Assembly (NCBI GenBank): GCA_009377495.1
Contig: WHTZ01000010.1
Coordinates: 549-64,548 of the forward strand
Reading direction: 5' to 3'
Source: Luteitalea sp.
GTDB lineage: Bacteria > Acidobacteriota > Vicinamibacteria > Vicinamibacterales > Vicinamibacteraceae
DNA length: 64,000 bases
Shown piece by piece: positions 60,233 to 64,000 of this stretch (position 1 is the first letter of the stretch; each line of letters begins with the position of its first letter). The notes under the pieces are model-generated. The model did no database searches and was not told the origin of the DNA. It was given only the letters and a program-made list of their open reading frames with translations. The translations under genes and the position numbers were made by a program.

Positions 60233-61027
60233 ATGAAAAGAGCACTGACAATTGCAGGCTCGGACTCCGGCGGCGGCGCGGGCATTCAGGCAGACCTCAA
60301 GACATTTGCCGCGCACGGCGTGTTCGGCACGAGTGCGATTACCGCGATCACCGCGCAAAACACGCGGGGCGTGACGGCCGTGCACCCGCTTGCCGCTGAC
60401 CTCGTGATTGCGCAGATCGAGGCCGTGGTGGAGGACATCGGCGTCGACGCGGTCAAGACGGGGATGCTGGCCACGGCTGCGATCGTATCGGCCGTGGCGG
60501 CCGCGGCGGATGCGCTCGAGCTGCCGCGACTCGTGGTCGACCCGGTCATGGTGGCCAAAAGCGGCGACAGCCTTCTCGAGGCCGAAGCCATCACCGCCCT
60601 GAAGCTCGAGCTCTTGCCGCGCACGTACGTGCTCACACCAAACGCACCGGAAGCCGCCGTTCTCACCGACCTGCCGGTCACGACCGTGAATGAGGCGCGC
60701 GAAGCGGCCCGCGTCCTGCATCGCCTCGGCGCGCGCGTGTCCGTGATCAAAGGTGGACATCTGGAAGGAGATGAGGTCGTCGATCTGCTCTTCGACGGCC
60801 ACCAGTTCGTCGAGCTCGGCGGGCCGCGTTTGAACACGCGACACACACACGGTACTGGTTGCACCTTCGCCGCCGCCATCGCGGCCAACCTCGCCCTGGG
60901 TCGGCCGCTCGAGGAAGCCGTGCGTGCCGCGAAAACCTACGTGGCCGAAGCGATCCGGCACGCGCCAGGCATTGGCTCCGGCCGTGGACCAATCGATCAC
61001 TTCTGGCGGTTGTCAGATTTCGCGTGA
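60233..61027 (+). CDS. thiD: Hydroxymethylpyrimidine (phosphate) kinase
   Basis: 264 residues. [20 protein letters not shown] is the diagnostic start, followed by [47 protein letters not shown] and the C-terminal anion-hole motif [18 protein letters not shown]. It phosphorylates HMP and HMP-P in thiamine synthesis. Ribokinase fold. No other thi genes are in the window and no TPP riboswitch is seen upstream. Confidence 0.95.
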   Translation: MKRALTIAGSDSGGGAGIQADLKTFAAHGVFGTSAITAITAQNTRGVTAVHPLAADLVIAQIEAVVEDIGVDAVKTGMLATAAIVSAVAAAADALELPRLVVDPVMVAKSGDSLLEAEAITALKLELLPRTYVLTPNAPEAAVLTDLPVTTVNEAREAARVLHRLGARVSVIKGGHLEGDEVVDLLFDGHQFVELGGPRLNTRHTHGTGCTFAAAIAANLALGRPLEEAVRAAKTYVAEAIRHAPGIGSGRGPIDHFWRLSDFA

Positions 61028-61049
61028 GCGGCCTACGTTCGAGCTGTAG

Positions 61050-61069
61050 GGCGCCCCCTTAGGGGCGCC
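61050..61069 (+). terminator. Hairpin after thiD
   Basis: GGCGCCCC-CTTA-GGGGCGCC, a perfect 8-base stem; the segment CCTTAGGGGCGCCATCC is then repeated immediately downstream. Likely terminator region of thiD, without a T-run. Confidence 0.5.
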
Positions 61070-61098
61070 ATCCTTAGGGGCGCCATCCCGAGGCGGGC

Positions 61099-61104
61099 TA
61101 TACT
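61099..61104 (+). promoter_or_regulatory. -10 box of moaE (leaderless arrangement)
   Basis: TATACT lies exactly six bases before the GTG of moaE, with no Shine-Dalgarno in between. Transcription would start at or next to the start codon. Confidence 0.5.
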
Positions 61105-61110
61105 CGAAGC

Positions 61111-61620
61111 GTGGCCGTTTCGCGGTTTACCATCACCCGAGAGCCGCTCATCCTCCGTGCCCTGGTCGAGGCGGTGCTCGAGGCACACCACGACGATGCG
61201 CGCGCGACAGGCCGGCCGAGCCCTGGTGCGGCGGCAAGCTTCGTTGGCCTCGTACGCAACGAGAATGCGGGGCGCCGCGTCTTGTACTTAGAGTACGAGG
61301 CGTACGAGCCGTTGGCGCTTGCGGTCTTCGAGCGCATCACCAACGAGGTGAACAAGCGCTGGCCCGAGGTCGTCCTGGGTATTCATCACCGCATTGGCCG
61401 TCTCGATGTCGGCCAGCCATCCGTGGCCATCGTGGCGTCGTCGCCGCATCGTGCCGAGGCCTCGGGCGCGTGTCGTTACGTCATCGAGCGCGTGAAGCAG
61501 ATTGCGCCCATCTGGAAGCGCGAGGTGTTTGACGGCGGCGAGACGTGGATCGAGGGCGCCGTGGCCGATCCGGAAGATGAGGCGGCGGCCGCCGAAGCAT
61601 GGCGGCGAGCATGCGCGTGA
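61111..61620 (+). CDS. moaE: Molybdopterin synthase catalytic subunit
   Basis: 169 residues from a GTG. AAASFVGLVRNENAGRRVLY, LEYEAYEPLALAVFERI, HHRIGRLDVGQPSVAIVASS and the active-site segment APIWKREVFDGGETWIEG (with the two lysine-rich strands) identify MoaE. With MoaD it inserts sulfur into cyclic pyranopterin to make molybdopterin. moaD overlaps its end. Confidence 0.9.
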   Translation: MAVSRFTITREPLILRALVEAVLEAHHDDARATGRPSPGAAASFVGLVRNENAGRRVLYLEYEAYEPLALAVFERITNEVNKRWPEVVLGIHHRIGRLDVGQPSVAIVASSPHRAEASGACRYVIERVKQIAPIWKREVFDGGETWIEGAVADPEDEAAAAEAWRRACA

Positions 61621-61856
61621 CGGTGAGACTCTTTGCGCGGCTGCGCGACGTCGTGGGTGAGACCGAGCTCGTGCGCGAGATCCCGCCAGACGCTACCGTT
61701 GCCGACGTCTGGCAGGCGCTGGCTGTGGAGTGGCCGGCCGTCGCGGCCTACGGCGCAAGCCTCTCGTGCGCGGTCAATGCTGACTACGCTCGGATGACCG
61801 CCCGGGTCGAAGACGGCGACGAGGTGGCTTTTCTACCGCCCGTCTCGGGCGGCTAA
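61611..61856 (+). CDS. moaD: Molybdopterin synthase sulfur-carrier subunit
   Basis: 81 residues with a ubiquitin-like fold, VTVRLFARLRDVVGETELVR at the start and the obligatory C-terminal Gly-Gly in EVAFLPPVSGG, which is thiocarboxylated. ATG 61611 overlaps moaE by ten bases; ATG 61599 is possible. Its stop codon lies in a 22-base palindrome. Confidence 0.9.
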   Translation: MRVTVRLFARLRDVVGETELVREIPPDATVADVWQALAVEWPAVAAYGASLSCAVNADYARMTARVEDGDEVAFLPPVSGG

Positions 61857-61876
61857 TGCTCAATGCATTGAGCATT
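61855..61876. repeat. 22-base perfect palindrome between moaD and prfA
   Basis: AATGCTCAATG-CATTGAGCATT, beginning in the moaD stop codon and ending eight bases before the prfA ATG. Could form a hairpin in the transcript or be an operator. Confidence 0.8.
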
Positions 61877-61883
61877 GATAGTT

Positions 61884-62987
61884 ATGGCTCTTGTTGATCG
61901 ACTCGCTAGCGTGGAAGAGCAGTACGAGCGGCTGCTGGCGCGACTCGCCGATCCTGCCGTGCAGGCCGAGCCGCCCGCATATCGCGCGGCTGCCAAGTCG
62001 GCGGCCGAAATGCAGGAGCTGGTCGAGCGCTACCGGGAGCTCAAGACCGTCGAACAACATCTCGGGGAAACACGCCAACTCATCGATGGAGGGGATCCCG
62101 AGCTGGCCGACCTGGCCCGTGAGGAGCTCGCGACGCTCGAAGCCAGGCAGGACGGGCTGACGAAGGAGATTCGTCGCCTGTTGCTGCCGAAGGATCCGAG
62201 TGACGAAAAGAACGTCATGCTCGAGATCCGAGCCGGGACCGGTGGCGAGGAAGCGGCGTTGTTCGCTGCGGATCTCTTCCGCATGTACCAGCGCTTCGCG
62301 GATCGCGGGGGGTGGCGGTTCGAGCTGATGTCCAAGAGCGACGCGGACGCCGGCGGCCTCAAGGAAGCCATTGCGCTCATCGAGGGCAAGCAGGTGTACA
62401 GCCGATTGAAGTACGAGAGCGGCGTCCACCGTGTGCAGCGCGTGCCGGCCACCGAGGCGAGCGGTCGTATCCACACGTCAACAGCGACGGTTGCGGTGCT
62501 GCCCGAGGCCGAAGAGGTTGATGTACAGGTCGACCCCAAGGATCTGCGCATCGACACGTTCTGCTCGAGCGGACCGGGCGGCCAGAGCGTCAACACGACG
62601 TACTCTGCCGTCCGAATGACGCACATCCCCACCGGCATCGTGGTGTCACAGCAGGACGAGAAGTCGCAGATCAAGAACAGGGCGAAGGCGTTGAAGGTGC
62701 TGCGCACTCGGCTCTACGAGCTCGAGCGGCAGCGGCAGCAGGAGGCCATTGCGAAGGAGCGGCGCGGGCAGGTCGGGACCGGTGAGCGCGCTGAAAAGAT
62801 CCGCACGTACAACATTCCGCAGAACCGCGTGACCGATCATCGCATCAACTTCACCACGCATCGGCTGGGTGAGGTGTTGGACGGTGATCTCGGCGAGCTC
62901 GTCGATCAGGTTGCCACGCACTTCCACACCGAAAAGCTCAGAGAGGTGGATGAGGGCGAGGGGGTGACACCCTCTCACCGTGTCTGA
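61884..62987 (+). CDS. prfA: Peptide chain release factor 1
   Basis: 367 residues. The codon-recognition P-A-T tripeptide is in [18 protein letters not shown] and the catalytic GGQ in [20 protein letters not shown]; the coiled N-domain ([15 protein letters not shown]) is present. It terminates translation at UAA and UAG. The GGQ glutamine is the substrate of PrmC, encoded next with an eight-base overlap. Confidence 0.97.
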   Translation: MALVDRLASVEEQYERLLARLADPAVQAEPPAYRAAAKSAAEMQELVERYRELKTVEQHLGETRQLIDGGDPELADLAREELATLEARQDGLTKEIRRLLLPKDPSDEKNVMLEIRAGTGGEEAALFAADLFRMYQRFADRGGWRFELMSKSDADAGGLKEAIALIEGKQVYSRLKYESGVHRVQRVPATEASGRIHTSTATVAVLPEAEEVDVQVDPKDLRIDTFCSSGPGGQSVNTTYSAVRMTHIPTGIVVSQQDEKSQIKNRAKALKVLRTRLYELERQRQQEAIAKERRGQVGTGERAEKIRTYNIPQNRVTDHRINFTTHRLGEVLDGDLGELVDQVATHFHTEKLREVDEGEGVTPSHRV

Positions 62988-63855
62988 GACCCTGTGGAGC
63001 TTCATTCGACGCGCGCAGGAGCGATTCGAGCACGCCGGGATCGCGCGTGAGGAGGCCGCGCTCAACGCCGAGCTGTTGGCCATGCACGCGCTCGGGTGGG
63101 ACCGCGCATCCCTCGTCGCCCGATGGCGTGAGCCAACGCCTGCGGGCTTCATCGAGCGTTATGCGCCGTTCGTCGAACGGCGCGAGACGCGCGAGCCGGT
63201 CGCCTACATCGTCGGCTCGCGCGAGTTCTGCGGTCGACTCTTCGAAGTCACGCCCGCGGTTCTCGTGCCGCGGCCGGAGACCGAGGGGCTCGTTGATGCA
63301 GCGCTCGAGATTGCTGCACCCCTTTCTCCTGAGTCACGCGTCGTCGACGTCGGCACGGGTAGCGGATGCATTGCCGTCACGCTCGCGCTCGAGCGGCCGA
63401 GCGCGCGGATCACCGCCATCGACATTTCCGCTGCTGCGCTCGCGGTAGCGCAGCGGAACGCCACGCGTTGGGGCGCGGTACGCATCACGTTCATCCGTGC
63501 ATCGCTCCTTGAGGCCATTGCGCCACACGGGCGAACGAAGTCCGAGAGCGTCGACGTCATCGTCTCGAACCCGCCATACGTTCCGCTTCGAAATGGTCAC
63601 GCGTTGCAAGCGGAAGTGCGCGATTTCGAACCGCAGCAAGCACTCTTTGCAGGAGATGACGGGCTCGGAGTGATTCGGGTCCTTTTGGAGCAGGCCGCGG
63701 AGGTCGTGCGCCCTGGCGGCTGGCTCCTGTTCGAGCTTGGGGTCGGGCAGGGCGAGCAGGTCGAGCGGCTGGTCGAGTCTGCTGTCTGGCACCTGCACGA
63801 GACCCGAGCCGATCTGCAGGGCATCCCACGGGTTGCCATGCTCCAGCGACGTTGA
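62980..63855 (+). CDS. prmC: Release-factor glutamine methyltransferase
   Basis: 291 residues from a GTG overlapping prfA. N-domain helices, [39 protein letters not shown] motif [20 protein letters not shown] and catalytic VSNPPYVP. It methylates the GGQ glutamine of release factors. The prfA-prmC pairing is standard. Confidence 0.97.
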   Translation: MSETLWSFIRRAQERFEHAGIAREEAALNAELLAMHALGWDRASLVARWREPTPAGFIERYAPFVERRETREPVAYIVGSREFCGRLFEVTPAVLVPRPETEGLVDAALEIAAPLSPESRVVDVGTGSGCIAVTLALERPSARITAIDISAAALAVAQRNATRWGAVRITFIRASLLEAIAPHGRTKSESVDVIVSNPPYVPLRNGHALQAEVRDFEPQQALFAGDDGLGVIRVLLEQAAEVVRPGGWLLFELGVGQGEQVERLVESAVWHLHETRADLQGIPRVAMLQRR

Positions 63856-63863
63856 AGGGAAGG

Positions 63864-63926
63864 AAAAAGGGGACAGGCCCCTTTTTGCGGGTCGCTGGAG
63901 CGCAAAAAGGGGCCTGTCCCCTTTTT
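63864..63926. repeat. REP-like paired palindrome, copy 2
   Basis: Arms 63864-63886 and 63904-63926 are the same 23-base palindromic sequence and reverse copy as at 47244-47306, with the same 40-base offset; only the middle differs. Confidence 0.75.
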
Positions 63927-63939
63927 CCCTCCCTCCTGC

Positions 63940-63945
63940 TAGACT
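63940..63945 (+). promoter_or_regulatory. -10 box of the HIT gene (leaderless arrangement)
   Basis: TAGACT lies exactly six bases before the ATG at 63952 and there is no Shine-Dalgarno. No convincing -35 is seen because the REP element occupies that position. Confidence 0.4.
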
Positions 63946-63951
63946 CGCCGC

Positions 63952-64000
63952 ATGGCGAGCTGCCTCTTCTGCAAGATCATCGCAGGCGAGATCCCGTCGA
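63952..64000 (+). CDS. HIT-family (Hint-like) hydrolase, 5' end only
   Basis: The first 16 codons, MASCLFCKIIAGEIPS, match the invariant N-terminus of HIT/Hint nucleotide-binding proteins including the CxxC zinc pair. The gene continues past the right edge. Confidence 0.8.
   Translation, partial: MASCLFCKIIAGEIPS

Overview
The window looks like chromosome from an Acidobacteriota bacterium, most likely Vicinamibacteria. The DNA is GC-rich. It carries six large permeases of the acidobacterial duplicated orphan permease type (ADOP, TIGR03434), one of them next to an acidobacterial PadR regulator (TIGR03433), together with carboxypeptidase-regulatory TonB-dependent receptors and other outer-membrane proteins of a Gram-negative cell. 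Assignment to class is inference; no rRNA gene is present.

Layout. 1-0.6 kb: 5' end of an ADOP gene leaving the left edge, behind a promoter and operator matching the padR promoter at 28.4 kb. 0.8-6.4 kb: exported bicupin, two unknown secreted proteins, a di-heme cytochrome with an outer-membrane barrel, and an ABM-like protein. 6.4-8.8 kb: ArsR-AHSA1-DHA2 efflux operon. 8.8-12.7 kb: decayed genes (HNH nuclease, CPBP fragment, alpha/beta hydrolase, merA, ECF sigma factor) around an intact merB and CPBP protease. 12.7-28.4 kb: a long leftward operon padR - four ADOPs (an ABAB tandem duplication) - TonB-dependent receptor - acyltransferase-like membrane protein. 28.4-31.4 kb: orphan microcompartment shell gene, VapBC-type module, lmbE-gfo/idh operon with a structured leader. 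31.6-35.4 kb: MarR-DoxX pair sharing an operator, and another ADOP preceded by a padR stub. 35.4-45.3 kb: DUF418 protein, secreted proteins, esterase, trkH-trkA-TonB receptor, alkaline phosphatase. 45.4-51.6 kb: Phd-VapC, then a metal operon (small Cys protein, Cys-less S4, siderophore receptor, PKHD hydroxylase, PepSY protein) behind a perfect Fur-like dyad. 51.9-57.1 kb: cold-shock protein, M20 amidohydrolase, tRNA-Sec, HAD phosphatase, an ABC ATPase without a P-loop, a Fur-rubrerythrin fusion, and an ErpA-type Fe-S carrier. 57.3-64 kb: aspartase-like lyase, methyltransferase, bioY, thiD, moaE-moaD, prfA-prmC, and the start of a HIT protein.

How it fits together. The PadR operator pairs the array operon with the left-edge ADOP, and truncated padR starts sit in front of both solitary ADOPs, so this regulator-permease unit has duplicated and decayed locally. 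Iron and redox genes cluster at 46-57 kb. Several genes have a -10 box exactly six bases before the start codon and no Shine-Dalgarno sequence, which points to leaderless transcripts. The most unusual proteins are the Fur-rubrerythrin fusion, the P-loop-less ABC ATPase and the orphan BMC shell protein with an altered pore loop.
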